Positions 52,053 through 61,375 of a stretch of 64,000 nt of DNA are shown one piece after another. This DNA comes from Flavobacterium luminosum (GTDB taxonomy: Bacteria; Bacteroidota; Bacteroidia; Flavobacteriales; Flavobacteriaceae). Location of the stretch: contig NZ_JAMLJM010000001.1 of NCBI RefSeq assembly GCF_023635005.1, positions 558,001-622,000 on the forward strand, given 5' to 3'. The translations under genes were made by a program, and so were the position numbers. The notes under the pieces are model-generated. The model made no database searches. It worked only from the letters and a program-made list of their open reading frames with translations, and was not told the origin of the DNA. Each line of letters starts with the position of its first letter. The stretch's first letter is position 1.

Positions 52053-52796
52053 TTATTTTATCTCTTTGACAGCGCTCTTCTCAATCCAACCTTCTTTTTG
52101 ATCCTGCAGTTGAATTTTTTTATAATTGTGCAAAGTTTCTAAAACATATACTTTGGTTCCTGCATGCAACGTAAAAGCATTGGGTGCAGCACTATTGGGT
52201 TCACTTTTCACTGCTACGGTATCGACAAACACGATCGCCGGTTTTTCATTCTGATAACGTGATTGTTCAAAAAAGCCAGCCAATATGCTCACCGATAAAA
52301 ACAACAACAAAAGAATCATACCAGAAAAGAACACTCTCTTTAACGAAGTAGTAGTTGAAAAATAATACCCTACAAAACTGAACAAAAAGAAGACTGCGAA
52401 AATGATTGCTATCCAAGCCCACGTATCATAATGAAAAGCGGAAGTGAAATCGGTTAGTATTTTGTAGAAACCAACTTTAGGAACCTCAACAATTTCATCG
52501 ATGGCCATTTTTCGGGCAAATTCAAGATTATTTTGAATTTCGCTATCATTGGGTTGCAACAAAAGTGCTTTTTCGAAATTATAAACTGCTGGGGCTACTT
52601 CATTCAATTTATAATAACAATTTCCAAGGTTAAAATAAACTTCCGCCGATTCTTCTCCAGATTTCAAAATACTTTCATAAGCAACTATAGCCTCTTGGTA
52701 TTTACCTTTTTCGTACAGAGAATTCCCTTTTTCAAAAGCCTCCTGTGCCCAGAATACCTGAGTAAAAAGTAAAAATATATAGAATAGTTTTTTCAT
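52053..52796 (-). CDS. batE: BatE-like TPR and SH3-domain protein
   Basis: This 247-residue protein is the last gene of the aerotolerance operon. It has a signal peptide ending WAQE, two or three TPR repeats (about 20-95: EAFEKGNSLYEKGKYQEAIVAYESIL), two membrane helices (about 125-145 and 153-173) and a C-terminal bacterial SH3 domain (AVKSEPNSAAPNAFTLHAGTKVYVLE). It probably helps assemble the Bat complex in the envelope. The upstream neighbour is batD, 62 bases away. Confidence 0.88.
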   Translation of the reverse strand: MKKLFYIFLLFTQVFWAQEAFEKGNSLYEKGKYQEAIVAYESILKSGEESAEVYFNLGNCYYKLNEVAPAVYNFEKALLLQPNDSEIQNNLEFARKMAIDEIVEVPKVGFYKILTDFTSAFHYDTWAWIAIIFAVFFLFSFVGYYFSTTTSLKRVFFSGMILLLLFLSVSILAGFFEQSRYQNEKPAIVFVDTVAVKSEPNSAAPNAFTLHAGTKVYVLETLHNYKKIQLQDQKEGWIEKSAVKEIK

Positions 52797-52858
52797 TTTT
52801 TTGATCTATTTATCAGAAATAAACAAAGTAATACATCAAATTGACACCTTTAATCTCA

Positions 52859-54646
52859 TTAGGATTGCACAATTTGTTTTTCTAATTCCGAAATAATATT
52901 CACTGCGAGATCGTAATCATTTTGAATACCAGTACTTGTCGATGGCGCATATCGGGCAAACTCACAACTCTCCATCAAGGCAATGAATTGGTTGATTGTA
53001 TCGGTATCTGCTTGCTTAGAAACCAATAATTCTTTGATTTTATCTTTACTCATTTCCGAAGTCTCAATATGTAACTTCGCCTTCAAGAAATTATGCAACG
53101 CTCTTTCTAAAGCAATATAAAATAGCTCTTTGTTACCCAACTGTTTTTGTGCTTCCGACAAGTATTTTTTAGCTAATCGGTTTGACAATCTGATGCGGTT
53201 TCCAACCACATCGGAATTAATGGCCTCTTTCTTTTTACGGAATGCCACCAATAACGGAATGAATAAAAACGGTGCCGCTAACAAAGCGTAAAACAAACCA
53301 GAACCTAGAAAATCCTCTCGATGTTGACTTACTAGACTCGTTTTAGTTTTTATAAAACCAAACGTTGCGTTGGCAATCACATTTTTCTTATTCGAATTGT
53401 TTTGTGCCAAAGTGTTAGAACCACTTCCTTCACCTACTTCCAAAGTAATTTCATTAGAAGTGATCGTTTTGTATGATTTAGTTGCTAAATCGAAGTAAGA
53501 GAAACTCAACGGTTGTATTGGAAATTTCCCTTCCGATTGAGGAATAATAGTATACGTATCCGAAATACTTCCTGTCATCCCTGAAAGCGGGGTTTGCACG
53601 TTCTCCTGATGTGCTGGATCATACATTTCTAAAGAAGCTGGAACCACCGGTTTAGGCAGGGTAAAAAGTTTTAAATTCCCTTTTCCTGAAACCTGAACTT
53701 TTAGGTCTAAAGATTCTCCAGTTTTAAGCTGTGTTCTTGAAGGAATAACTTTGAAATCAAAGGTACCTACCGCACCACTGAAATTTTCAGGTTTCCCAGC
53801 TTCAGGCAATGGTTTAACGGAAATCACCCTTGATCCGGCAGAAACTTTTTTATGTCCCATGGTCATAATAGGGCGACCGAAGAAATCGTATTCACCCGAT
53901 GGCACTTCTACTTCTACATCTAAAGTGAGAGGCTCGATTTCTAGTTTACCCGATTTTTGCGGATACAAAACCGTTTTTCGAAGTACCGCAAACCTGTAAG
54001 GTTCTCCTTTAAAAGTTCCTTGTTGTACTTGTAGTTGTTTTACATCTATATTTTGACTCCAGAAGTTGGTATACTTGGGATTTTGCACTTCTCTCCAACC
54101 GCCTACACCAGAACGATTACTAACATAAATCTTATAAACTACGGTAATCGGCTCGTTGAGATATGGATTTGAATTAGAAATTTCTGCTACCAAATGTACA
54201 CCATCTTTGCCGGCTGTTACTACCGGTGCTTGTCTTGGTTGACCGTACGGGTTGTATTGTTCATAAGGATCTCGCTCTTCCTGAACGGCATTGCCTACGG
54301 TTACTTTTACTGGATTGGTTTTATAAATCTGTCCGTTAATTTCGATGGTTGCCTGTTTTATGACAAAAGAGCCTTTTTTGGTAGGCTGTAAAAAATAAGA
54401 ATACGTCTTTTCAAATGCTTTTTTTCCATTAACCCATGTAAAACTAACAGATTGGTTGGGGCCACCTACAATTCTAAATCCTTCGAAAGAGGGTGGATTA
54501 AAATTATCCCCATCTTCATTCATAGTAAAGTCGATGCGCAAACGTTCATTAATTCCTAATGAATTTTTGCTCACACTAGCTTCAAATTGTACTTGTGCTG
54601 TCAATTTGAAACTTAAAAGTAACACTATAAAAAGTAGTTTGTTCAT
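52859..54646 (-). CDS. batD: BatD-like oxygen tolerance protein
   Basis: The 595-residue protein has a signal peptide (ending LTAQ), several beta-sandwich repeats with the BatD pattern (SKNSLGINERLRIDFTMNEDG, NPYLNEPITVVYKIYVS, VSGKGNLKLFTLPKPV), a membrane helix near residues 455-475 and a cytosolic tail. It is the large periplasmic component of the Bat system. It lies between batC and batE on one transcript. Function in oxidative or envelope stress is inferred from the Bacteroides operon. Confidence 0.92.
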   Translation of the reverse strand: MNKLLFIVLLLSFKLTAQVQFEASVSKNSLGINERLRIDFTMNEDGDNFNPPSFEGFRIVGGPNQSVSFTWVNGKKAFEKTYSYFLQPTKKGSFVIKQATIEINGQIYKTNPVKVTVGNAVQEERDPYEQYNPYGQPRQAPVVTAGKDGVHLVAEISNSNPYLNEPITVVYKIYVSNRSGVGGWREVQNPKYTNFWSQNIDVKQLQVQQGTFKGEPYRFAVLRKTVLYPQKSGKLEIEPLTLDVEVEVPSGEYDFFGRPIMTMGHKKVSAGSRVISVKPLPEAGKPENFSGAVGTFDFKVIPSRTQLKTGESLDLKVQVSGKGNLKLFTLPKPVVPASLEMYDPAHQENVQTPLSGMTGSISDTYTIIPQSEGKFPIQPLSFSYFDLATKSYKTITSNEITLEVGEGSGSNTLAQNNSNKKNVIANATFGFIKTKTSLVSQHREDFLGSGLFYALLAAPFLFIPLLVAFRKKKEAINSDVVGNRIRLSNRLAKKYLSEAQKQLGNKELFYIALERALHNFLKAKLHIETSEMSKDKIKELLVSKQADTDTINQFIALMESCEFARYAPSTSTGIQNDYDLAVNIISELEKQIVQS

Positions 54647-54664
54647 TCCTTAATCTTCATTTTT

Positions 54665-55405
54665 TTACCAGTCTTTGCCTTCTTCAACCGGTTTTCCTTT
54701 TACTTTTTTGGCATTTACTCTATCCTGAATCTTCTTTTCCTCGTTGTTTACAGCATCCAATAAATTCTGCAAACGGTCTTTAGGAACATTTCCGGGCTTT
54801 GGCTCCTGATTATTCTGATTTTCTTTTTGGTCTTCAGGTTTTTCTTTATTCTGGTTTTGATCTTTGTTATTTTGATCTTTATTGTCCTGATTTTGCTTGT
54901 TTTGATCTTTGTTCTGATCCTTATTGTTATCTTTATTATCCTGTTTGTTGTCTTTCTTGTCGTTGCCTTTCGGAGGGTTTTCTTTCAACATTTTCTTAGC
55001 CAAAGCATAATTGTAACGTGTTTCCTCATCGGCAGGGTTGTTGCGTAAAGCATTTTTGTAGGCTTCAACCGCTCTGTCATACGCTTTCTCTTTCATAAAC
55101 ACATTGCCTAAATTATGATAAGCTCTGTGCTTTTGTTGTTTTCCCTTCGCCATTTCAATTGCTTTAGCATAAGCAAATTTAGCTTCCGAAGGTTGGTTTT
55201 GTCTGTAAATAGCGTTCCCTAAATTATAAGAAGCTGTAGCTCGTTTTTCATTTATAGATTTTGAAACACGGTAATTGGCTTCCGCTTCTGCATATTGTTT
55301 TTTCTGAAACTCATCGTTTCCATCAGGCAAAGCAAAATCTTTTTTCTGTTGTGCAGAAACAGCAACAAAAGTCAACAAAAATACTATTTTAAAAATGCTT
55401 TTCAT
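54665..55405 (-). CDS. batC: BatC-like TPR protein
   Basis: The 246-residue protein has a signal peptide ending VSAQQ, TPR repeats (about 30-140: ASYNLGNAIYRQNQPSEAKFAYAKAIEMA, AYHNLGNVFMKEKAYDRAVEAYKNALRNNP) and a low-complexity tract rich in Asp, Gln, Asn and Lys at about 155-210. I start it at 55405 (MKSIFKIVFLL), one base from the batB stop. A frame extending to 55426 adds residues not typical of a signal peptide. TPRs would scaffold Bat complex assembly; the tract may be a flexible linker. Confidence 0.88.
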   Translation of the reverse strand: MKSIFKIVFLLTFVAVSAQQKKDFALPDGNDEFQKKQYAEAEANYRVSKSINEKRATASYNLGNAIYRQNQPSEAKFAYAKAIEMAKGKQQKHRAYHNLGNVFMKEKAYDRAVEAYKNALRNNPADEETRYNYALAKKMLKENPPKGNDKKDNKQDNKDNNKDQNKDQNKQNQDNKDQNNKDQNQNKEKPEDQKENQNNQEPKPGNVPKDRLQNLLDAVNNEEKKIQDRVNAKKVKGKPVEEGKDW

Positions 55406-55406
55406 G

Positions 55407-56453
55407 TTAATTCTGCTTCTTCTCATTGAACAAATCTAATTTTTGAATCCATTTTGTTTTTCGCTCTAGTAAGAACACATCAAGGAACAACAAAAAGAAA
55501 CCAATTCCTAAAAACCATTGAAACTGTGATTGGAAATTAGCCATTTCCGTAGCTTCAAATTCTGTTTTTTGGATATTGTTAAGTGATTTACGCATAAATT
55601 CGAGTACTTCCTTAGTGCTATTGCCATTAATATAGGCACCATTAGCAGATTTAGCAATATCTTCTAGAGCTTCCGGACGCAATTGAGTAATTACCTTTTC
55701 CCCAGTAGATTTATCGATATGATAACTCTCCGTCACTCCTCCTCGTTTAATAGGAATAGGGCCTCCAGCAGTAGTTCCCACTCCAATGGTGATGATTTTA
55801 ATTCCTTTCTTTCGAGCTTCGGCAGCCGCCTCGGCAGCCGCTTCCGAATGGTCTTCACCATCGGTCACCATGATTAACAATTTACTCGTATTGCCACTTC
55901 CTTCAAAATATTGTTGCGTTAGCTGAATAGCCTCGTTCAGATTACTTCCTTGAGAAGAAATCATGCCTGGATTCATGGACTGCAAAAACATTTTAGCAAT
56001 ATTATAATCGGTCGTGATGGGTAATAGAGGAAAAGCACTTCCGGAATAAGCAATAATTCCAATACGGTCGGATCCTAAATTATTAATAATCTGTGACACC
56101 AATTGTTTTCCTTTTTCTAAACGATTTGGCGCAACGTCTTCGGCCAGCATACTTTTAGAAACATCCACAGCAAATACGATATCGATTCCTTCTCGTTTTA
56201 CTTTTTCGACTTTAGTTCCTATTTTCGGATTTACCAATGCGATGATTAACATTGTAATTCCCAACAAGACAATGGCAAATTTTAGGACAGGTTTAAAAAT
56301 CGATTTTTCAGGACTTAATCGTTGAACCAGATTGGCATCACCAAATTCTCGCTGCTTTTTGAGTTTCCAAAATTGAACCCACAGAAAAAGCAAAACCAAT
56401 AGTGGCAGCAAGAATAATAAATACAAATATTTTGATTCGTCTAACTCGTACAT
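55407..56453 (-). CDS. batB: BatB-like von Willebrand factor A protein
   Basis: The 348-residue membrane protein has two N-terminal hydrophobic segments, a VWA domain with a complete MIDAS motif, D97-x-S99-x-S101 in AVDVSKSMLAED, MVTDGEDHSEAA later, and a C-terminal membrane helix (about 315-335). VWA proteins with this topology are the central Bat components. It is separated from batA by 80 bases and adjoins batC with a one-base gap. Confidence 0.92.
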   Translation of the reverse strand: MYELDESKYLYLLFLLPLLVLLFLWVQFWKLKKQREFGDANLVQRLSPEKSIFKPVLKFAIVLLGITMLIIALVNPKIGTKVEKVKREGIDIVFAVDVSKSMLAEDVAPNRLEKGKQLVSQIINNLGSDRIGIIAYSGSAFPLLPITTDYNIAKMFLQSMNPGMISSQGSNLNEAIQLTQQYFEGSGNTSKLLIMVTDGEDHSEAAAEAAAEARKKGIKIITIGVGTTAGGPIPIKRGGVTESYHIDKSTGEKVITQLRPEALEDIAKSANGAYINGNSTKEVLEFMRKSLNNIQKTEFEATEMANFQSQFQWFLGIGFFLLFLDVFLLERKTKWIQKLDLFNEKKQN

Positions 56454-56533
56454 TTTTTACTGTGAATTGTAAACTATAACATTAATGTTGATTAACAATC
56501 GCCGGATTCACTGGGAATACAACAATTATTATC

Positions 56534-57535
56534 TTAAATAAAACTTCTGAAAAGAGTATTTCGCAACACTATTTCCAACAGCAACAACAAACCTGCCAAC
56601 ACCACAAAAGGTCTGAATTTTTCATCGTAATTAACAAACTTTAACTCTTCGATTTTTGTGGTTTCCAACTGATTAATCTCATCATAAATTTGTTGTAATG
56701 CTTTATTATTTTGAGCTCTGAAATATTTTCCTCCTGTTTTTTGAGCAATTTCTTTCATGAGTTTCTCGTCAATCTGAACGGGCATCATTTTAAATAAAAA
56801 TCCACCATTGGGTGCATAAGCATAAGGAAACAGAGCATTGCCATTGGTTCCTATCCCGATGGTATAGACCTTAATCCCTAAATCGGCCGCAATTTCCGAA
56901 GCCATAATCGGTTCTAGGAAACCTGAATTGTTCACCCCATCGGTCATAAGTATAACTACTTTACTTTTTGCTTTACTTTCTTTTAATCGGTTAACGGCCG
57001 TGGCCAATCCCATTCCGATTCCGGTTCCGTCTTGTAAAACATTATCATACTTAATATCATTGATGGCTTGTAACACAACTGCTTTGTCACTAGTTACAGG
57101 TGTTTTGGTGTAAGCTTCTGCAGCGTATACTACAATCCCAATACGATCGCTTACTCGCTCTTTAACAAAAGCTGTTGCTACCTCTTTTAAAGCTTCCATA
57201 CGATTGGGCTTTAAATCTTTGGCCAACATACTTCCGGAAACATCCGAAGCTATGACAATATCAATACCATTCGTACTATTCGTTTTACTGTTCACATCGA
57301 CCGTTCTAGGTCTTGCCAAAGCAATAATTAATGAACTTAATGCCAATAAACGCAATACCAACAATAAAGGTCTCAGTTTTGGCAATATACTGCTGATTGT
57401 TTTAAACCCTTTTGTGGAGCTGATTTGAAGCGTTGGAGTTTCTTCATTTCTCTTAAAGAAATACCAAACCACAGCCAAAGGCAAAAACAGAAACAACCAA
57501 AAGAATTCGGGATTTAAAAAGGTTACCTTATCCAT
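56534..57535 (-). CDS. batA: BatA-like von Willebrand factor A protein
   Basis: The 333-residue membrane protein has N-terminal membrane segments, a VWA domain with MIDAS residues D98-x-S100-x-S102 (ASDVSGSMLAKD) and the MTDGVNNSGFL segment, and a C-terminal helix. It is paralogous to batB. Its start codon shares a base with the stop of the upstream gene (TAATG), implying coupled translation. Confidence 0.93.
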   Translation of the reverse strand: MDKVTFLNPEFFWLFLFLPLAVVWYFFKRNEETPTLQISSTKGFKTISSILPKLRPLLLVLRLLALSSLIIALARPRTVDVNSKTNSTNGIDIVIASDVSGSMLAKDLKPNRMEALKEVATAFVKERVSDRIGIVVYAAEAYTKTPVTSDKAVVLQAINDIKYDNVLQDGTGIGMGLATAVNRLKESKAKSKVVILMTDGVNNSGFLEPIMASEIAADLGIKVYTIGIGTNGNALFPYAYAPNGGFLFKMMPVQIDEKLMKEIAQKTGGKYFRAQNNKALQQIYDEINQLETTKIEELKFVNYDEKFRPFVVLAGLLLLLEIVLRNTLFRSFI

Positions 57536-59136
57536 TAGTTGGTTAATTTTAATTCGACAGATTCCAGCATTCGTTCTGCTATTTTTTGAGCTCTTTCATC
57601 GGCTTCTTTGTGAACAATCATAATTTGTTGCAATCCTCCGGCTTGGCTGAATAACAAAATCTCGAAATACAATCTTTCGTCTTGCACCATCATTGTTCCG
57701 AATCCTTTAATTCCTTTAATTCCTTGCTCGGTGCTAAATTCTCCTTGTCGTACAATCATGTTTTGTACCCCTTGTGCTTCGAGTGTTTTTACAGTACCTT
57801 CCAGCGCTTTGGACAAATCTACATTGGTTTCTTTTTTAAATTCGGTAGTGGAAACAGTGATGTAGAAGTACTCAAAAATACTACCATACCCAAACATTTG
57901 CATTCCTTTGATTAGCGCCATAGCATCTTTAGGTACCATTTGAGAAACATCCATTCTTTTCAGTACTTTTGGAGTTTCTATAATGACTGAAGGATTACCG
58001 TATTCTGATTTAACCCAATCCGAATTCAACAATTCTTTGGTAGAATGCCCTGAAAAGCCGTTTTTAACGTAATCTAATCCTTTGGTAACTATTACAAACG
58101 TGAGTACTAGAATCGCTGCGAAACCAATGATTCCTCCAAGAGCAGTAAATTGTTTTTTCTTTTCTGCTTTTCGCTTCAACTCATCCTGTTCGCGTTGCCA
58201 CTGAACACTATTTTCGTCAATGACTACTGGAATAGCTTTATCAATAGTTATAATGGTATTTTCTATCTTTTTTCGATCATCTGCAATTTCGAAATCTAAC
58301 GGTTTGGATTTTGCAAATTTTACCAAATCCGCTTGTTTCAATACTTGTTCTAAACCGTCTAGTGTTTCTTTAGATAGTTTTAATTTCTTCTTGTTGGATG
58401 CGTTTTTTAGCGCTACGATTAATTCTGAAGTTGTACTTTCTTTAGCGGGAATTTCTATGGCTTCTTCAATGTAATCACGGGCAATATCTGTCAGTTCCGA
58501 GTAATATTCTTTGATTTCTCCTTTTTCTAGTAACTGTTTTTTCTCCAACTCTTGTAATAAAGTAGTCGCTTTTTCGATAGGAGAACCGTATACAATTTCT
58601 TCTTTTTTAGAAGGTTTTTTAGTTTTCTTCCAAAAATGATAAATCGCATACCCAATACCAGATAAAAGTAAAATCAGTAAAAGGTATTTCCACCAATTAC
58701 CCATCGGTCTTTCAACGGCTATGATCGGTTTAATATCGTACATTTTTTGTTTAAGTGTATCGACTTTCACATCGAAAACTTCCACTTTGATGCTATCCGA
58801 AAAAACCGGTTTCTTGTCGATTAAAACAGGAATAGACGGAATAACATATTTACCGGTATCAAACTGTGTTAACCCGTATTTTTTAATCAATTGATAGTTC
58901 GTTTCCTCTTTAATTGTATCAATGGGGTAAGATTCTATAACTTCTAACCCACCAAAATGATTCACATTTGGAAAGGTAACCAAAGTAGATGGTTTTCCTT
59001 TCACTTTTAAAGTCAAGGTAAATTGTGCACCGATTTTGTTTTTGACCGTGTCAATTTTAGTTTCTAATGATTGTGCGAAACCCACTGACGAAATCAGCAT
59101 CAATGCTAAAAACAAATATTTTGTAATCCACTTCAT
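57535..59136 (-). CDS. Bat operon membrane protein, BatD-like N-terminus
   Basis: This 533-residue protein lies between the DUF58 gene and batA. It has a signal peptide (ending VGFAQ), a beta-rich periplasmic part to about 145, a membrane helix (about 150-170, WWKYLLLILLLSGIGYAIYHFW), a helical cytosolic part with the ITDIARDYIEEAIEIPAKESTTSE segment similar to DUF4381-type proteins, a second helix (about 330-350) and a C-terminal part. Genes in this place are regular in flavobacterial Bat operons. The specific function is unknown. Confidence 0.85.
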   Translation of the reverse strand: MKWITKYLFLALMLISSVGFAQSLETKIDTVKNKIGAQFTLTLKVKGKPSTLVTFPNVNHFGGLEVIESYPIDTIKEETNYQLIKKYGLTQFDTGKYVIPSIPVLIDKKPVFSDSIKVEVFDVKVDTLKQKMYDIKPIIAVERPMGNWWKYLLLILLLSGIGYAIYHFWKKTKKPSKKEEIVYGSPIEKATTLLQELEKKQLLEKGEIKEYYSELTDIARDYIEEAIEIPAKESTTSELIVALKNASNKKKLKLSKETLDGLEQVLKQADLVKFAKSKPLDFEIADDRKKIENTIITIDKAIPVVIDENSVQWQREQDELKRKAEKKKQFTALGGIIGFAAILVLTFVIVTKGLDYVKNGFSGHSTKELLNSDWVKSEYGNPSVIIETPKVLKRMDVSQMVPKDAMALIKGMQMFGYGSIFEYFYITVSTTEFKKETNVDLSKALEGTVKTLEAQGVQNMIVRQGEFSTEQGIKGIKGFGTMMVQDERLYFEILLFSQAGGLQQIMIVHKEADERAQKIAERMLESVELKLTN

Positions 59137-59142
59137 ATGTCC

Positions 59143-60009
59143 CTATCGTGATTTAAAATATCCGAGTAATTTAGTCACGTAACTTTCATCCACTCTTGTA
59201 TTAACGGTTCCCGAACCACATTTTGAAAAGATGTCTTTAAAATACTCTACCTTTTCGTGATAGTATTTCTCGTATTGTAGTCGTACCTTTTTAGAACCGG
59301 TATTGACCCACTGAATTTGGCCGGTTTCAGCATCTTGCATCGCTACCAATCCAACATCGGTCATTTTTTCTTCCCGAATATCATAGACCCTAACACCAGT
59401 GATATCGTGTTTTTTACTGGCAATTCGCAGTGTTTTTTCATAATCGTCTTCAGCAATAAAATCTGAAATCATGAAAACAATAGCTTTCTTTTTTTGAGTT
59501 CCAGATAAAAACTGCAAAGCCTGAGAAATATTGGTGTTTTTACTTTTGGGTTTAAACTCTATTAGTTCTCGAATAATACGCAATACATGAGATTTCCCTT
59601 TTTTGGGCGGGATATACAATTCGATTTGGTCTGAAAACAAAATCAAACCGATTTTATCATTATTTTGTGTTGCCGAAAATGCCAAAGTAGCGGCAATTTC
59701 GGTGACCGTATCACTTTTTAACTGGTTTTTAGTTCCGAAATTCTCCGAACCCGAAACATCTATCATGAGCATCATCGTTAATTCGCGTTCTTCTTCAAAA
59801 ACCTTTACATAAGGTTCGTTGTAACGCGCAGTAACATTCCAATCGATAGACCGAACATCGTCGCCAAATTGGTATTGACGTACTTCTGAGAACGTCATCC
59901 CTCTTCCTTTGAAAGACGTATGGTATTCTCCCGAAAAGATGTGATCGCTCAATCTTCGGGTTTTAATTTCTATTTTACGAACTTTTTTAAGTAATTCCTT
60001 GGTATCCAT
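59143..60009 (-). CDS. DUF58 domain protein of the Bat operon
   Basis: The 288-residue cytoplasmic protein has the DUF58 motif DDVRSIDWNVTARYNEPYVKVFEEERE and a VWA-like fold with D84-x-S86-x-S88 (MIDVSGSENFG). DUF58 proteins regularly pair with MoxR ATPases, as here. It lies 40 bases after moxR and 6 bases before the next gene. It probably receives or positions substrates for MoxR. Confidence 0.93.
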   Translation of the reverse strand: MDTKELLKKVRKIEIKTRRLSDHIFSGEYHTSFKGRGMTFSEVRQYQFGDDVRSIDWNVTARYNEPYVKVFEEERELTMMLMIDVSGSENFGTKNQLKSDTVTEIAATLAFSATQNNDKIGLILFSDQIELYIPPKKGKSHVLRIIRELIEFKPKSKNTNISQALQFLSGTQKKKAIVFMISDFIAEDDYEKTLRIASKKHDITGVRVYDIREEKMTDVGLVAMQDAETGQIQWVNTGSKKVRLQYEKYYHEKVEYFKDIFSKCGSGTVNTRVDESYVTKLLGYFKSR

Positions 60010-60049
60010 TTCGGTGAACAGTTTATTAGTAACGGTTTACAGATTTCTA

Positions 60050-61054
60050 CTAAGGAACCTCGATTTCGTTTACGATTTTATTGATGATATCTACAGAAGT
60101 TATATTTTCGGCTTCAGCTTCATAAGTAATTCCAATACGGTGACGCAAAACATCATGAACAACAGCGCGAACATCTTCTGGAATTACGTAACCACGACGC
60201 TTGATGAAAGCATAACATTTTGCAGCATTAGCCAAATTGATACTTCCACGAGGAGAAGCGCCAAAACTGATTAAAGGTTTTAAAGACTCTAATTTATATT
60301 TTTCAGGATAACGCGTAGCGAATATGATATCTAAAATGTATTTTTCAATTTTTTCGTCCATGTACACCTCACGAACTACTTGTTGTGCACGTAAAATCTG
60401 ATCGATGGAAACTACAGCATTTACTTTTTCAAAATTACCATTCAAATTTTGACGAATCACTAGTCGCTCATCTTCCATTTTAGGATAGTCAATTACCGTT
60501 TTCAGCATAAAACGATCCACTTGTGCTTCTGGTAGCGGATACGTTCCCTCTTGTTCAACTGGGTTTTGTGTTGCCAATACTAGAAAAGGTTTTTCTAACT
60601 TGAAGGTAGAATCTCCAATGGTCACTTGTTTTTCCTGCATGGCCTCTAACAAAGCCGATTGCACTTTTGCAGGAGCACGGTTAATCTCATCCGCTAAAAC
60701 AAAGTTGGCAAAAATAGGACCTTTCTTGATGGTGAATTCATTTTGCTTGATATTGTAGATCATAGTCCCCACGACATCAGCAGGTAATAAATCAGGCGTA
60801 AACTGAATACGACTGAAACTTCCTTGAACTGCTTGAGATAAGGTATTAATAGCTAATGTTTTGGCTAGCCCAGGAACCCCTTCCAACAAAATATGTCCTT
60901 GTCCTAAAAGACCAATTAACAAACGCTCAATCATGTGTTTTTGTCCCACAATAACCTTATTCATCTCCATAGTAAGAAGATCGATAAAGGCACTTTCGCG
61001 TTCTATTTTTTCATTAATGGCTCTAATATCCAAAGTCGTTGTATTTTCTTCCAT
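60050..61054 (-). CDS. moxR: MoxR family AAA+ ATPase
   Basis: The 334-residue AAA+ ATPase has Walker A GVPGLAKT, Walker B VLADEINRAP, sensor 1 LATQNPVEQEG and the MoxR-type LPEAQVDRFMLK block. It heads the aerotolerance operon moxR-DUF58-batA-batB-batC-batD-batE with one additional gene. Three ATG codons lie in tandem at 61060, 61057 and 61054; any could serve. MoxR ATPases act as chaperones, often maturing VWA proteins. No clear -7 box was seen. Confidence 0.94.
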   Translation of the reverse strand: MEENTTTLDIRAINEKIERESAFIDLLTMEMNKVIVGQKHMIERLLIGLLGQGHILLEGVPGLAKTLAINTLSQAVQGSFSRIQFTPDLLPADVVGTMIYNIKQNEFTIKKGPIFANFVLADEINRAPAKVQSALLEAMQEKQVTIGDSTFKLEKPFLVLATQNPVEQEGTYPLPEAQVDRFMLKTVIDYPKMEDERLVIRQNLNGNFEKVNAVVSIDQILRAQQVVREVYMDEKIEKYILDIIFATRYPEKYKLESLKPLISFGASPRGSINLANAAKCYAFIKRRGYVIPEDVRAVVHDVLRHRIGITYEAEAENITSVDIINKIVNEIEVP

Positions 61055-61163
61055 CATCAATATTTTAAGGTCGTGAAATTAACATCTAAATTAATATCAT
61101 GCAAATTGAAAATTAAATTAGATTCAGGCTGTTAATAATCAGTTAAATATTAAGTCCAGCGTT

Positions 61164-61171
61164 TACTTTTG
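61164..61171 (+). promoter_or_regulatory. -7 box of a small transcript
   Basis: TACTTTTG is an exact TAnnTTTG match; transcription would start near 61178 and could end at the hairpin 61306-61345. Confidence 0.4.
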
Positions 61172-61224
61172 GCTATAATTTAATACTATTTTGCTAAATT
61201 TTAAGAACTACAAAACAAGAACCT

Positions 61225-61302
61225 ATGCCAAAGGAAAAAATCGTGAATCCAAACATGAAGCCAAGGGAAGCTTGGAAAGAGAAGAAGCTAAAAAAACTTT
61301 AA
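61225..61302 (+). CDS. Possible 25-residue basic peptide gene
   Basis: An ATG at 61225 opens a 25-codon frame that ends TAA at 61302. The product starts MPKEKIVNPNMKPREAWKEK and ends with Lys and Leu; nine of its residues are Lys or Arg. It has a -7 box 54 bases upstream and a hairpin terminator a few bases after the stop, which together suggest a real short gene. It may instead be a small RNA with a chance frame. No relative is recognised. It lies in the 315-base gap between moxR and the DUF4382 gene, where I see nothing else. Confidence 0.35.
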   Translation: MPKEKIVNPNMKPREAWKEKKLKKL

Positions 61303-61305
61303 ATA

Positions 61306-61345
61306 AAAAACGCCAACCCCGAATGAGAAAAAGGTTGACGTTTTT
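61306..61345. terminator. Bidirectional hairpin after the small transcript and the DUF4382 gene
   Basis: AAAAACG with CAACC pairs to GGTTG with CGTTTTT around one C-A mismatch. Plus-strand Ts and minus-strand Us (A-rich 61291-61310) suit both directions. Confidence 0.75.
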
Positions 61346-61375
61346 AGAAAACTAACTAAAATATTTGTCTGTATC

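Noticed and set aside
54799..55048. Two hydrophobic plus-strand frames opposite batC
   Set aside because: They are the reverse of the Asp/Gln/Asn/Lys low-complexity tract, which reads as Leu, Ile, Val and Phe on the other strand; they are shadows.
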